The translations under genes were made by a program, and so were the position numbers. A stretch of 64,000 nt of DNA from Chaenocephalus aceratus (Eukaryota; Chordata; Actinopteri; Perciformes; Channichthyidae), in the NCBI GenBank assembly GCA_023974075.1, contig CM043800.1:35156459-35220458 (forward strand), written 5' to 3'. The notes under the pieces are model-generated. The model saw only the letters and a list, made by a program, of their open reading frames with translations. It did no database searches and was not told the origin of the DNA. Below are positions 35,880 through 48,884 of the stretch, one piece after another. Within the stretch, counting starts at the first letter, position 1. The number at the start of each line of letters is the position of its first letter.

Positions 35880-38800
35880 CAACTTTTTATTGTTGTTTTT
35901 TTTTTGTTTGCCCTCACAAAAGGGACTTATACAGATGCAAATTATATAGACAATACAAAAAGAAAAAGAAAAGAAAAAAATAAAGAAAGAAAAAAAGATA
36001 TATATATATATAGGGAATCCCTTTCCCATGCCACCCCGTCCCCCCCTCTTCCCATCCATCTTGCCATTTCACAGAAAATCCTACCTGATGTTTTTTAGCA
36101 ATCGTCTGAGTTCATCTATATATTATATTATAGCATAACAATGTATAGCATAACAATTTATCCACATAAAATACATTCATTCCTTTTTTTTTTTTTTTTT
36201 CCCACATAACATTTCATCTGTTTAAGCTGAATTGCGATTAACTCCTAATAAACCACAATTGCACCAAGGTGTGCCTATATGTACAATCATCATTTACATG
36301 GATGATATTACCCGATCAGCAGCTCTTTGAATAGCCTCTAATGTTTCCCCCTTAGCCTTATTAGCAGAAGCGATTGACAGCTCTGAAATTAGTAGGTCAT
36401 GGAAGGATGATGTCCATTGCTTAATAAATAAAGTATGTGGGGGTTTCCATCGTATTACTATTATTTTTTTGGCTGCTGTTAGACCAGCGAAAAGCACCCT
36501 TTTCTGATGCTTCTGTAGATCAAGAGAAGAATCATCATTCAACAATACAATATTTGGGAGACAGGGTATGTGAACTCCAATAATCTCAGATACAATGTCA
36601 ATAACCTGTTTCCAGAACGTTCTTACTGCAGTACATTCATAAACCATGTGTACATATGTGCCAATAGTCTTTTGGTTACAGAGAAGGCATATGGGGCTTG
36701 GAATCATCCTTAATTGACAGCATTTTCTGGTTGACAGGTAATATCTGTGTATCATTTTATACTGTATCAATTGGTGATTGTGGTTACGCGATGTTAAGGA
36801 GATATTATTCCATATTCTCTTCCAATCAATAGTCTGCGTATACTTTTTTAGATCTGCGTTCCATACTGCAGAGATGCCAATATATCCGGTTAATTTATCT
36901 TGCAGTTTTTTATATATATATGAAGTAGTGCCGCTCACACTGTTTGGACTTAATATGACCTTAACCAATTGATGTGTTGGCAGAGGTTGATTCCAAGGAA
37001 CTCCATATGTGCGCATGGCAGTACGTAGTTGTAAATAGAAAAAGAAGGAAGAGCCAGGCACATTATACGTATCTTTCAATTCTTGGAAGGACATCAAGCC
37101 GTTGTCGTTGGTTATGTCAGAAAGATAATGTATTCCTCGGGTTTGCCATTGTGGGAATTGGATTGCTTTTTTCCCAATACGTAGTAACAGGTTATGAAAA
37201 ATGGGTATGTTACTATGCCAATCTACAGACCAATTGCACAATTTCTCCACATGTTTCCACACTTTCACGGCTTGCCCAATAATTGGTCCAAATGTTTGCA
37301 TACAGTCATATGGCGACATGGCAGAAAATAAGACATCACCAAGTTTAAGGGGATAGACTATACTTCTTTCAATTTTAATCCAAGGTACATTGGTGCTTTC
37401 ATCAATCCAGTTTTTCAAGGCTCGAAGCGTGAAGGAGTAATAATAGAGCTCGAGATTGGGAACATTAAGGCCTCCACTGTTTTTGTCATATTGTAAAACT
37501 TTGTATCTGATTCTTGGGTATTGGTTTTTCCAAATATATTTGAAATCCTATTCTGAAGTTTGTCGCAAAAACCGTCTGGTGGAGATAAAGGCAACATACT
37601 AGCTAAGAAATTGACTCTTGGTAGAACATTCATCTTTATGATTGAAATTCGTCCTGCTAAAGAAATTGTTATATTAATCCACTTTTTTAGGTCATCTTTA
37701 ATTGTTGTATACATTATTTTGTAGTTTTTTGCTACTATTGTGTCTAATGAGGCATATATATCAATTCCCAAATACTTAAATTGTTGGACAATCTGCAATT
37801 CTGTATTTAAGTTTAGTTCAACCATGGCACTATTGAGGGGTAAAATACATGATTTATTCAAATTGATCTTGTAACCAGATATTGAACTAAATTGGGTAAA
37901 AAATATTTAACAGCTTAGGAAGCGTAGTTGGTACCTCGTCCAAGTACAGTAGTAGATGATCCGCATATAACGAAATGTTGTGGTCTGTGTCTTTTACAAC
38001 TATCTGTTTTACTTCTTTGGATAGTCTTATTTTCTGTGCAAGCGGTTCTAGAGAAATTGCAAACAGAAGCACGGAGACAGGGCAGCCTTGCCGTGTGCCA
38101 CGTACAATTGGAAATCTAGGTGACCACTGATTGCCTGTCAGAACCATAGCACTTGGATTATTATATAGGATCTTCGCCATAATCATAAATGTTGTCCCAA
38201 AACCCATTATTTGCATTGTATGCCACAAAAATGGCCATTCTAGCCTATCAAAAGCTTTTTCAGCATCAACTGATAATACGGCGCAAGGCGATGTTATGTC
38301 TGCTGCAAAATTAATAACATGCAGTAGTCTCCTGATATTGTCTGATGAGAATCGGTTTTTCATAAAGCCTGTTTGGTCATAATGAACTAATGTCGGAAGG
38401 AATTTCTCCAATCGTCGAGCTATTACTTTTGCATAAAGTTTGATTTCTGAATTTATAAGTGATATTGGTCTAAAACTTGTGCATAAGTTTGGGTCTTTCC
38501 CCTTCTTGTGTATGAGAGAAATTATAGCTGTATTGATGTCCTTTTGGAAATGTCCTTCTATAAGTGCTACCTGAATCATTTCCAATAATATTGGTCCTAA
38601 ATCAGGCCAAAACTGGGAATATAATTCCGGAGGGATACCATCTATACCAGGGGATTTGTCAAGGTTCATGTCTTCCAATGCTTCAGATAATTCTTTAAGT
38701 GTTATTTCACAATCCAAGCGATCAATGTCCTCAGGGGATAGATGTGGTAAATTCAGATCCACAAAGAAATGTTCTAACTATGCCTTTGATGTATGTACTT

Positions 38801-38884
38801 GAGATGTATATAAATGTTTATAGAACTGTTCAAATTCATGATTAATACGAACTGGATCATAAAGGACAATGCCATCATTATTCA
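35880..38884 (-). pseudogene. L1-clade LINE (fish L1/Tx1-like), ORF2 RT to C-terminus, broken
   Basis: The reverse strand reads [20 protein letters not shown] and [19 protein letters not shown], then [20 protein letters not shown], the L1 RT palm. The catalytic box is [10 protein letters not shown]: the second Asp of YADD is His. [20 protein letters not shown] is intact. After frameshifts near 37880 and 37415 the C-terminal part continues with the Cys-rich knuckle PICLLCNQKTIGTYVHMVYEC-like at about 36620-36690 and stops at 36294. Poly(A) tracts lie at about 35880-36200. The 5' end is cut at 38885 by an LTR element. Confidence 0.9.
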
Positions 38885-40750
38885 TAAACTAATCTTTTAT
38901 CAAACGGTAAATGGTGAATTAATATAACATTTAGAATCATTGAGAAAGGGTTATATCCACAGGGACTAGCTCACATTTAACTTAAAATAAAATGTCTCTG
39001 CTTTGGAATGATGAGTATATGATTCTTGCATGTTAAATGACTAACACAAACCTTACATTTATGCATGTGCATGTGTCAGGAAGGCTCCCAAATAATTCTG
39101 AGGGGCCTATCCTATTTTTGTAATTAAATGATAATGTGCTAATCCATTACCTTGAGTTGTCTTCACTCAGGAAAACATCCCTATCAAGTGTTAACCCAAT
39201 AACTAGGACAGCTCTGAAGGCCAAGGGTCAGAGAGAGAGGATCACACTCTCCGGCTGCAGAGAGCACCCCCAGCCACGGGCAAGGAGGCACGAGGTCGTT
39301 CGAGATGAGAGGATTATAATCTTCAACTTTCTGATGGGATGGGATGCTTCTTCATCTTTCTGCTTGGGGGGGGCCAAACAGACAACTCTGCAGGACGAGC
39401 GATGGCTTCAGAGGCTTCTATAATACAAGGTTCCATGTTTCTTGGAGGGGCATCTGGATGTGCCACTTGGAATAGGCTCTGCTCTCAAGCAGATAGCAGA
39501 AGGAATGCAGGCAGATGAACCTCTCCATTTCACTGGGGGGATCATAAAGTGCTCACTGAATGAGCCACAAAAGCAGAGCAATTGGGGGTTGAAATATGGC
39601 GCTCTGATGAAGAAGAGTTTTGAGCCAATCAGCACCTCAGTGCTAATCTACAGTATCAGGATGCCTTTAAACACCAGACATTCTGTGTCATAAAGAGAGG
39701 AGGAGAACGAGTCAGAAGGACATGTTTTTCCAGCTCTTGTACAAAGATAACATTTGAATTGAATGACCAGATGTTTACAGATGTACAATTAATGATAGTT
39801 CTTATATTTCCGATGAACAGACATGTGTTAAATAGTGGTGATAAATATGTTTTGTCAGATCAGATTACACTTTCACACTACACGAAATAAATTAATTGAT
39901 ATTTTCAGATTATAAGGTATTGAACAATAAGGTACTTCTAATATTATAACAGATGATGTTAATATCCTTAATTGTCCAGCAATCAGGTTTAACAACACTA
40001 CTCTTCAATGTATATACATGCACAGAAAGACCTATAATGATGTTTCAAGTTTTAAATATTTAAACCTTCCTTTCCAGGTTTTACAAAAGTCTTTGAATAT
40101 TTGCCTAATTTTTCCTTTTCAGATTTTGAACAAATGTATTTGAATGAAATATATGTACTACTAAGTGCCTTACTTTTGAATAAAGCGTAATGAAGTAAAC
40201 GTAAAGTAATGTTAAAGATTGAGGACACTGCAACTTTACAGATTACAGATTGATCGATTCATCACTGTGAATTTATACCTTAACTGGGAATTTTAGCTGG
40301 ATCTCTCATGATTCTGATTTTATACCTCAATTGGATTTCTTATAATCCTAAATTCTAATTGTGTTTTAATAAGTAATTGCCTTGAAGTAAATCTTTGAGA
40401 TGTAAGCTGATTTTGAATTTGTGTTTGATGAATGAGATTAACTGAGTGATAAATGATAAAAGGTCTTATTTTTGAAACATGTATTCTGCTATTATATTTT
40501 TGTATTTCATGTGTTTATTATTGTGCTTTTGACAAAATAAGTCAAACACTGAAGAGAGATGATTTTTCTATTATGATTGACTGTGTTCAATTATGGTGAT
40601 TGAAATGTTTTCAATCTTGTTTTACTTTTTGATGTAATTGATGTATGTGAGCCCACACAACTCTGAAAACGCTTATTGATTTAAGTAGTGACTGAAATAT
40701 TCTTAGACTAATGTTAATTGGTTATCAATAAATTGATAAAAAGAATGGAC
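38885..40750 (+). mobile_element. LTR retrotransposon E1, internal 3' region
   Basis: 38885-39120 and 39120-39870 recur in reverse complement at about 47210-47440 and 44210-44955, the internal region of element E2. The last bases before the LTR ('gataaaaagaatggac') form a short polypurine tract. Short ORFs in 39136-39693 have no recognised domain, so this is probably non-coding 3' internal sequence. Confidence 0.65.
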
Positions 40751-41167
40751 TGTAAGAGAATATTTTAATCCGATCTGTGTATTTAGAGATTCTCAGTCTT
40801 TCTTGCATGTTCCTGCAAGTAACTTCAGGAGGACACAGGTCAAGAGGTCTTCTGCCTTCCTGTGGGTGAGGGGTTTGGGCACATGTGAAGTTGCAATACA
40901 AAGGTGTCTTTGTTCCAAATGTCTGGTAATGATTAGGGTCGGAAAGGGGGGTTTCTAAGTCCCTCCTTGTGGGATATACAGATCCATGATTAACTTTATG
41001 TCTTCAGAGTTGGCTTGGTGTCTCATAATGAAAGTTGTGACTTTACCTTGTGAACTCTCCGGCCGTTATTCTCTCTCAATAAATAACAGTGTTTGACTAA
41101 AGAATTTCCAGCTTCCATCATTTCCTGAGCATTGGTTCTGCATTGCTGCACAGAAGTTTTCATCACA
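40751..41167 (+). mobile_element. 3' LTR of element E1 (417 bp)
   Basis: TGTAAGAGAAT...TTTTCATCACA has TG/CA ends and contains 'caataaataac' (poly(A)-like). It is nearly identical in reverse complement to 59521-59937, also 417 bp. It is followed by CTCAC and then an L2 LINE fragment. Confidence 0.85.
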
Positions 41168-41330
41168 CTCACCTACAAAGCACTCCACCATCTGGCCCCC
41201 CTTATCTCACAAACCTTCTCACTCCTTATCAACTGTATGTGCACAACACAAACACAAATGCCAGCCCTCTGAGAGGAAGATGCGGACTTTGCTTCTGTGA
41301 GATATTCAGCACTGCTTAAAACAGAACAAT
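41168..41330 (+). mobile_element. L2 LINE fragment (right half of a split copy)
   Basis: After CTCAC the sequence reads TYKALHHLAPPLSHKPSHS (frameshifted relative to '...APPYLTNLL'). It continues the LINE motif that breaks off at 59938, on the other side of the matching LTR. Confidence 0.75.
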
Positions 41331-41407
41331 ACTAATCAGAAATAGGTATATACAAATAAACACAATGCAATATTAAATAACAAAGGCATGACAACCACAA
41401 TCTCAAT

Positions 41408-42480
41408 GCAGACATTTTTTATTTAATAATGGTAGAATGTACGAGCAGAGAGCAGCATTGTTAAACACTTTTTTGTTTACGAGCCACATTCATCCCGATT
41501 TTATCTCAAGTGGCGTGGATGAGATGATGGAATCAAAGCTGAACTGTATAACATAAAAAGGCAGACATGCTGAAAACCCAACCCCAGAAGGGGGTCTGGG
41601 GGATTCTCCCTCAGGAGATCTTTATAAATACTAACATATAAACTACACATTCTGGTACACTCTGAGAAGAAAATAAATACATCTGTTGCTACCCCGACTT
41701 AATAATATGTTATGCCATTGTTTGTTGACAGCTTGCTGCTCCACACAGAGAGAAGAGCAAAGAGGAGATAGTCTGTGTGAATTACTGTAAATTGTGGGTA
41801 AGGGTAGATAGCTCCCATTGTTTCTGCGACCTGTCAATCATCAAACCGGGGGTCATATTTCATTATGTGTTCATTTGTATCTGAAGTTGTACCCATGGAT
41901 GTATAAAGAATAGTTACATTACATTACATTGTATTTAGCTGAATGAATAGTTATACCGCAAAGTTATTCTCCGTGGGGACTTCCGGCAACAATCTTGATT
42001 CTGATTGGCCAGAAGACTCGAAAAAACATTAGCAAAGATGTTTTATTGAGAAGATGAGCACTATGTGACAGAAGTTTTCAAAACTGTTTATGGTCTCCGG
42101 AACTTCCAGTCCAACGCCTACTGCATGCACAGCGTTAGAAAATCGGCTTTCAAAATAAGTTTTTCAGCAAACTCACACATCTGCGACCCACTCGAAACGG
42201 GTCTAAATGGCTAGTTTTTGTGATTTTTTAAAACTTTTTCAGTGAAACCTTGCAGTCCTTTGATAACTTTACTGATTTTTGCAGTTTTTGTGTTACTAAT
42301 ATACTTTCAGTTACACTTTAATGCATGCAAAACTTTACAACTGGTAAAAAATTAAGTACTTTTTCTGAATAGATGTTCTTTAATAATCCAATTCTAATTG
42401 GCAAGTTAGTGATTTTAAGGCTGTTGCAGTGAGACCAATTGCAGTTTTGATAACTTTAATAGCCTGACTTTTTTAAATGT
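41408..42480. repeat. Dispersed repeat, inverted relative to 613-1475
   Basis: The two outer blocks (41410-41530 and 42200-42480) match 1370-1475 and 613-868 in reverse complement. The middle (41530-42200) differs between copies and includes an 'attacattacattg' microsatellite. No ORF. Confidence 0.75.
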
Positions 42481-42503
42481 TTTTTTTAGATGCTTTACTT
42501 AAG

Positions 42504-42642
42504 CAATCATACACGAGAGGCCGTTCTTGAACGTCATTATTGGTACGACAGTACTGTTGCAGGATCGAACCGAGCCTCGATCCTGCCGCAGTACTTTCGT
42601 ACCAATAATGACGTTCACGAACGGCCCTCAAGTGTATGATTG
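42504..42642. repeat. Long near-perfect palindrome (65-bp arms)
   Basis: Left arm 42504-42569 'caatcatacac...gaggccgtt...' pairs with right arm 42577-42642 with a few mismatches and a loop of about 8 bases. No coding capacity. As RNA it would form a long hairpin. Confidence 0.9.
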
Positions 42643-43664
42643 CGATTCTATAACACAAACTATCATTGTAATCAACAATATCGTAACATAATTTCATAAT
42701 GTGGGCTAATTTGCTCCCAAACCTACGCTTTCTGCTCGAGTTAATCTCCGTCAGAAAGTAGTTCCTAGAAAAGTAGTTTCCATGGTAACGATAGCCGATC
42801 AATCGAACACTCCTGCTTCCTCGCTTACAGTTATTGATATAGCCTAATTATAGTAAATAATATATTATTAATCAATTATTGAAAACAATTTATTGAAAAC
42901 AATTCTTGAATTAGGCTATTTAAATATCTGAGTAATCACTGTGTGGGATTAGCGGAACAAATCAAATCAGGCTGTCCATGGTGCTGAAACATTTTGGGTT
43001 CAGAATGAAGGTGGATGTTCATGCTGTCATTAAAAGTGCAATTCTTGAAACAGCTCTCCATGAACTCCATGCCAGACTTTTTGGCAGGTGGTGCCATGGT
43101 TGTTCACGGGTAGGATTACGTTATAGGAAGAGCTTTCCTCCAGTGGCCGTTTCATGCGTGTCCCGGACCGGGAAAAAGTGCGTTGCTCCACCTCTTTCTG
43201 TTGTCTAGAGATGGAGCCCAGTAGCTGCGAAGCGATGACTCATTTTTTAATGTCCGCTAACGGACATGATTTCTCTGGCCTCCAACCCTGCCTCCGCCAA
43301 CCGCTGTATGCAGGTGCTTCTGACGCAATGGTTTGTGTAACGCGTAGCAGTGCCAGACTCTTCACTAATGAGAGACAATGTATAACATGGTAACGGCTGT
43401 GTGTCGCTAAACGTCGCTATGGAAACCACACGATGTATGATCATGGAAGTAGTTTTCGGTAGGCTAGTGGCGTGTGTACGCCACTGGATACTTTGTGATT
43501 AGGCACGTTCTATTTGATCGTTGTTTGATCGTGGAATCAACCACGCCTATGGACCAATCAGAGAGCTTGCTCAAACCTATGTGTTATAGAATGTGACTTA
43601 TTTCATGTTATTTTTAACATACCATTACTTTTTTCAACATGCTGTTTTCTTTTTTTCACTCTAT
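42643..43664. other. Unassigned; possible inverted ends 'ttctataacaca'
   Basis: 'gattctataacacaaac' (about 42645) and 'tgtgttatagaatg' (about 43580) are inverted and could bound a DNA element of about 0.95 kb. No transposase. Short ORFs lack known motifs. Confidence 0.35.
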
Positions 43665-44125
43665 TGTAAGGGAAACTTCTGTGTAGCAATGCAGCGGGAG
43701 TCACCGACTCAGGAAAGAGACACGGGAAGAGCAGGAACTTTGATGTCAAACACTGATGATTTATTTGGAGCTTCGGCCGGAGAATTCACATCACAAGTCC
43801 AAGAGCCAGAGATTCTGACTTCACGGTAGAGTTGCCACGTCAATTCTGAAGAACTCTACCCCAGACCCCTGTATTTAGCTAGTTCAGAGAGCATCATCAA
43901 CATGCTGCATGACAAGATAAAATAATAACACCTCTATCAGCTGACGCAACAGGCAGGAAACATAGAATCATAAACACCTCTATCAGCTCACGCCAACAGG
44001 CAGGAACAGGGAGACAGAACACTGAGAGCACAGCAGCCAAGGTTACGAGGTGCGTGTGCTCAGTCAGGACAGTTGAACTGATAAACTGGTTCAAAGTTAT
44101 GGCCTTGGAAAATATTTCCCCAACA
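43665..44125 (-). mobile_element. 3' LTR of element E2 (about 461 bp)
   Basis: The plus strand runs TGTAAGGGAAACTTCTGTG...TTTCCCCAACA (TG/CA ends). 'aacttctgtgtagcaatgcag' matches the corresponding end of the E1/E3 LTRs. The adjoining sequence to the right is the reverse complement of E1's 3' internal end, so the LTR is read on the minus strand. Confidence 0.7.
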
Positions 44126-47100
44126 GTTTCCATCTTTTTATCAATTTTGATAATCTAAAACCTTAGTCTAATAATATTTCGTTTAGTGCGAGAAGTGTAA
44201 TCTGATCCGGCAAAAATATATTAATCACCACTATTCAACACATGTCTGGTCATGGAAATATAAAAACAGTCATTAATTGTACATCTGTAAACATCCAAGG
44301 TATAAAAATCAATTCAAAGTTCATCTTTGTACGAGAGCTGGAAGAACATGTCCTTCAGTCTTTCTGACTCGTTCTCCTCCTCTCTTTATGACAAAGAGTG
44401 TCTGGTGTGTAAAGTTATCCTGATACTCTAGATTAGCACTGAGGTGGGCTCAAACTCTTCATCATCAGAGCGCCATATTTCAACCCCCCAATTGCTCTGT
44501 TTTTTGTGTGGCTCATTCAGTGAGCACTGTAGTTGATCCCCCAGTGAAATGGAGACTCATCTGCCTGCATTCCTTCTGCTATCTGCTTGAGAGCAGTGCA
44601 ACTGCGTATTCCAAGTAGCGCATCCAGGTCTCCCCCCGTGATGGGAGAGGTTAGGAAGACATCTGCTCCTCCAAGAAACAAGGAACCTTGTATGAAGCCT
44701 CCGGAGCCCTCGCTCGTCCTGCAGGGTTGTCTGCTTGAGCCCATCTCCTCAGAAAGTTGAAGATTAGAATCCTCTCATCTCGAACGACCTCGTGCCTCCT
44801 GACAATGGATGGGGGTGCCCTCTGCAGCCGGAGAGTGTGACCCTCTCTCTTGACCCTTGGCCTTCAGAGCTGTCTAGTTATTAGGTTAACACCTGATAGC
44901 GATGTTTTCCTGAGTGCAGACAACTCAAAGTAATGGATTAGCACATTATCATTTACCCTCTGGAGTCGGTGGACGCGCCGGCGCGTCCAGTTGAGCATAA
45001 TTTTACCGTAATGAATCATATATTTTTTGATTATAAGAGTAGAAAACATGATTCAGATATCCGCGGAATCGCTGTAAGGGTAGCTTTCAGCGGGTATCTC
45101 CTGTGAGACTGTAACCAGGGCACAACAGACAATATGGCCGCTCAAAGCAGCTTGACTTTACACTGTGTGGGATTGGTGGATTCGTGTGTCCGTCAAGAAA
45201 TCTCAGCCGGCAGACATCATGGTCTGAAATGACCAATGGACATCGAGAAATCACTAAGGACCTACCCACCAAGTAAAAAAAACATAACCACGTGTCTCCA
45301 TCAGTTTACGTCAGTGTGGAGGAGAGAGAGAGACAGAGAAAATGGCTAAAAAAAGTTGCCAACTTCACTTGAGATCTTTTTCGCTAGCAGCAGTGAATAT
45401 AGAGCCTCATATGTTCAGAACCTGAAAGTCTTCGACTCTTCTGAAGAAGAAGAACACAACTACAACACAAGGATCCATTTGGACATGGGTAAGTGTAAAT
45501 ATTACAGTAATAGTGTACTGGCAATGTGTGGGAATACTGCGAAAATGAACAATAGTTTATTGATATATATTTGACTCCATTAGCAAACGTTTACTCTGTG
45601 TTAACGTTATTTTGGTGTGTAAAAGTGAGATACATGTGTAGATGATTAAATGAATAATTTATTCGTCCCACAACGGAGACATTTACAGTGACATGTTTTT
45701 GCCATCGATTATTTTATCATACTGTTCTGTACAGATGAGACTTTGTCATAGATTTATTATGTGTGCCTGTTATTATTTTACCGTCCTGTTACAGATGAGA
45801 CTTGTCATAGATTTATTTATGTGTGCCTGTTATTATTTTACCGTCCTGTACAGATGAGACTTGTAATCAGATGTAGCCTATGTATATGTGTGTCTGTGAT
45901 TTATACTGAATGTAAGTAACTGGAAATACCTGTGTGTGGTGTGTGCGTGTGTGTGTGTGTGTGGGGTGTGTGTGTGTGTGTGTGTGGGTTGTGGTGTGTT
46001 GGGTGGGTGTGGTGTGTTGTGATCGAGAGAGACTCCCTTTTCCAAACCTCCCAAACTTTCTTTTTATGTGTGCATTGTTATTTGTGCTTGAGCAACATTT
46101 TACTTGAACTTTATTTCAATGAAATTAGTTGTAATTATTGTCCTACATTTTTTATTTGTTTTACAGAGATGTTTCACCGCTTGTCTGGGCCTAGTAGCCC
46201 ACAGGCGGCGTTTATCCAGCAGCCACAACATCCATCTGTGCCGGCCCCCAGGTCAAGATCTACTGTGGCTCAAGGGCCTTCACTAGAGCCATCACCACCA
46301 AGGACCAGCAGACCAGCATGACTACAGCTGCCTCCACCTCCATCTGCGGCTGCCACCAGGTCAAGATACACCTCAGCACAAAGGCTCCCACCACAGCCCA
46401 TCACGATCAAACCAGCCAGCAAGGAGGTCTCGTGGAGGTCTCGTATAGCACTTGTACCCCCCCACCTACACAGCAGGCCCATGCACCATCACCCCCACCT
46501 ACACAGCGGCCAGACCCACTGTCTTGGAAGACAGACAAAGACCTTGACACTGTCTTGACATTTATAATGAATAGTTGGTTGAAAGTTCTGATGTTCAATA
46601 TTGTAAATAGTGAGATTTTCCAGTTTCTTATATTTATATAATAGTTGGTTGAAAAAAACATATTTATAATAAATTGTTGGTTGAAAAAAAAAGGTTGAAT
46701 GCTCAATTTGTATTTGTACACATCACATGAACCTTGGTATGTAATATGAAGTCATTATTCAGTTCTAATGTATCTCAGTCCCTGCTGTGGTGAAAGTAGA
46801 GTGATAAACACTTGTTTTACTCAACATTCGAATTACATTTTTTTCATTTTAGACATGAATTACACATTATATACAGTGTAATTCAAATATTTCACTGCTT
46901 TTGTGATCCTAAGACTTTGGTAACCAAATCTAAAACACCAAAACATTTCGATCACATGAGTAAATTTGTGTTTTCACCAGAGTTTTGAAGATTTTCCGAA
47001 AATCAGATGTAACATTTTAAGCTTTTGAGCTACTTATCTCACCAAACAGGGCTCTAAGGTGAGTAATTTGCATATATAGCAATACCAGAGATTGTCCTGA

Positions 47101-47460
47101 ACATTTTGATATTTAAAACATGGGGTGCCATGTGAGAAGAAATACATTTAAAAGGGGATTTAAGAAAACATCAACAATTCGAGAAAATACCCTTAGACTC
47201 CAGAGGGTTAAATACCAAAATAGGATAGGCCCCAGAATTATTTGGGAGCCTTCTTGACACATGCACATGCATAAATGTAAGGTTTGTGTTAGTCATTTAA
47301 CATGCAAGAATCATATACTCATCAGTTCATAGCAGAGAAATGTTATTGTAATTTAAAGATGAGCTAGTCCCTGTGGATATAACCCCTTCTCAATGATTCT
47401 AAATGTTATATTAATTCACCATTTACCGATAAAATATTAGTTTATCAGAATTTTTTTTTC
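44126..47460 (-). mobile_element. LTR retrotransposon E2, internal 3' region
   Basis: 44210-44955 and 47210-47440 are reverse complements of 39120-39870 and 38885-39120 in E1. The gap between them is exactly the piggyBac at 44956-47207. No pol domain is recognised. Confidence 0.65.
44956..47207 (+). mobile_element. piggyBac-like element, copy 1 (2.25 kb)
   Basis: The ends are CCCTCTGGAGTC... and ...GACTCCAGAGGG. TTAA follows at 47208-47211 and TTTA lies at 44952-44955; E1's uninterrupted copy has TTAA there. Subterminal 'cgcgccggcgcgtcc' is palindromic. Short exon-like ORFs (45356-45574 with FDSSEEEE; 46160-46320 Pro/Ser-rich) could be the acidic N-terminus of a piggyBac protein, but no catalytic Asp domain is present. 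It contains GT microsatellites near 45945-46010. Confidence 0.85.
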
Positions 47461-47501
47461 TTCTCTTCCATAAAACAGGTTTGAGAAATAAATGTTCCAA
47501 T

Positions 47502-47900
47502 CAGAGGTCGCGTTAACCGAATATATTCCGTCTATGACGGAATTCTTTTGACTATGACGGAAAAATCTGAAAGCAGTTCGTCATTTTGACGGATTAGAAC
47601 AAACTCAGAACAGCGCCAAAGTTTCCCCCGCAGCAGGGCTCCGGTGTTATGCCCTTATGTCGTTTCCAGACCCAACTATGCCGTACACATCATTGAAATG
47701 TCTGGGAGTTTATGCTTTACACTGTGGCGCGCTCCCGCGAGGTGCAGTGGGAATGCACAACACGGCATAACACCGGCGCTAATACCCCCCCCCCATTGAC
47801 AGTTGTGTACAGACCGACGGGTAATAATGGATTTTGACGGAAATGTTACGATCCTGTCCGTCAAAATGACGGGCAGCAAAAAAGTCTAGCGCAACCTCTG
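47502..47900. mobile_element. 399 bp hAT-type non-autonomous element
   Basis: Terminal repeats CAGAGGTCGCG and CGCAACCTCTG are flanked by a perfect 8-bp duplication GTTCCAAT (47494-47501 and 47901-47908). The interior 'gacggaaatgttacgatcctg' motif also occurs near 6956 inside the AFGP intron transposon. Confidence 0.92.
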
Positions 47901-48009
47901 GTTCCAATATAAAATCAATTACACAATATAATTGACTCTTCGCTCCCTTTTCTTACATATGTCACATATGAAATAATAACTTAGGAGTCTATTTAAGCAT
48001 GGTGTAGAG

Positions 48010-48158
48010 CAGTGTTTCTCAAACTTTTTTGTGAGAGTGCGGAAAACTTAAATGTATTTATTTATTTCAAATGTGAAATGTTACAAATATACTCACGGAC
48101 CACTAGGGGGCGCTCACGGACCACCAGTGGTCCGCGGACCACACTTTGAGAAGCACTG
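48010..48158. mobile_element. 149 bp hAT MITE
   Basis: CAGTGTTTCTCAAAC...TTTGAGAAGCACTG is flanked by a perfect 8-bp GTGTAGAG duplication (48002-48009, 48159-48166). The interior 'ggaccac..gtggtccgcgg' is a further hairpin. Confidence 0.93.
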
Positions 48159-48635
48159 GTGTAGAGGGCCGTCATTTTATTTGGGGTGTTTCATTTTTTA
48201 TTTTAAATAAACAAAGTCTTGGCTTTCAGAATATGAAACTTTGATTTCCAAAATCACACGATTAATACATGTTTGAAGCTTGTAAAGGGAAGAAGACAGC
48301 TCTCCCTCGCCACTCTGCTCTTCCACAGCGCCATTCCCCCTCCCTCTGCGGACATTATGAATGTAAGGCGTATAGTAATCATAGATAACACGGCAGGGTC
48401 CGTTACAGTTTGTTTTCATCTGATTTCAAATAAACAAAGTCTTGGCTTTCAGAATATTAAACTTGTTTCGGCAAATTCAGATGATAAATACAACTTTGAA
48501 GCTTGTAACGGCATAATTACAAGCGGAGAACGGAGTAACTTGACGTCACAGCAGGCATAACAGCAGCCGGTGTTTCTCGTGAGGATTTTCCCCGGGAAAC
48601 AAACACAATACATACAAACGCAAAAATACACAAAG

Positions 48636-48669
<34 letters not shown>

Positions 48670-48884
48670 GCAAGCTTCCCCCAGACCGGTAATCCAAACG
48701 AAAATATCTTCCCTCCATACTATTTTGATAATTTGCTCCGCTAATCAATCAGATCGATGGATTCCAGAGATTTTTCTGAAAAATGATGACTCCGTAACAG
48801 TCAGTGGGCACCACTTAACAGCCAATCAGAATGAGAATATGTTTCACATGTGACTTATTCAAATTGCGAGTGATTGAGTGACAG
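48159..48884. repeat. Stretch with an 85-bp direct repeat and a (CA)n tract
   Basis: 'aaataaacaaagtcttggctttcagaatat' begins both 48205-48290 and 48427-48510. A (CA)n run lies at about 48637-48668. No gene is seen. Confidence 0.6.

Noticed and set aside
45932..46321. 129-codon ORF over the GT tract and Pro/Ser-rich segment as a gene
   Set aside because: It lies wholly within the piggyBac element and begins in a microsatellite; the matching segment in copy 2 has a different frame structure.
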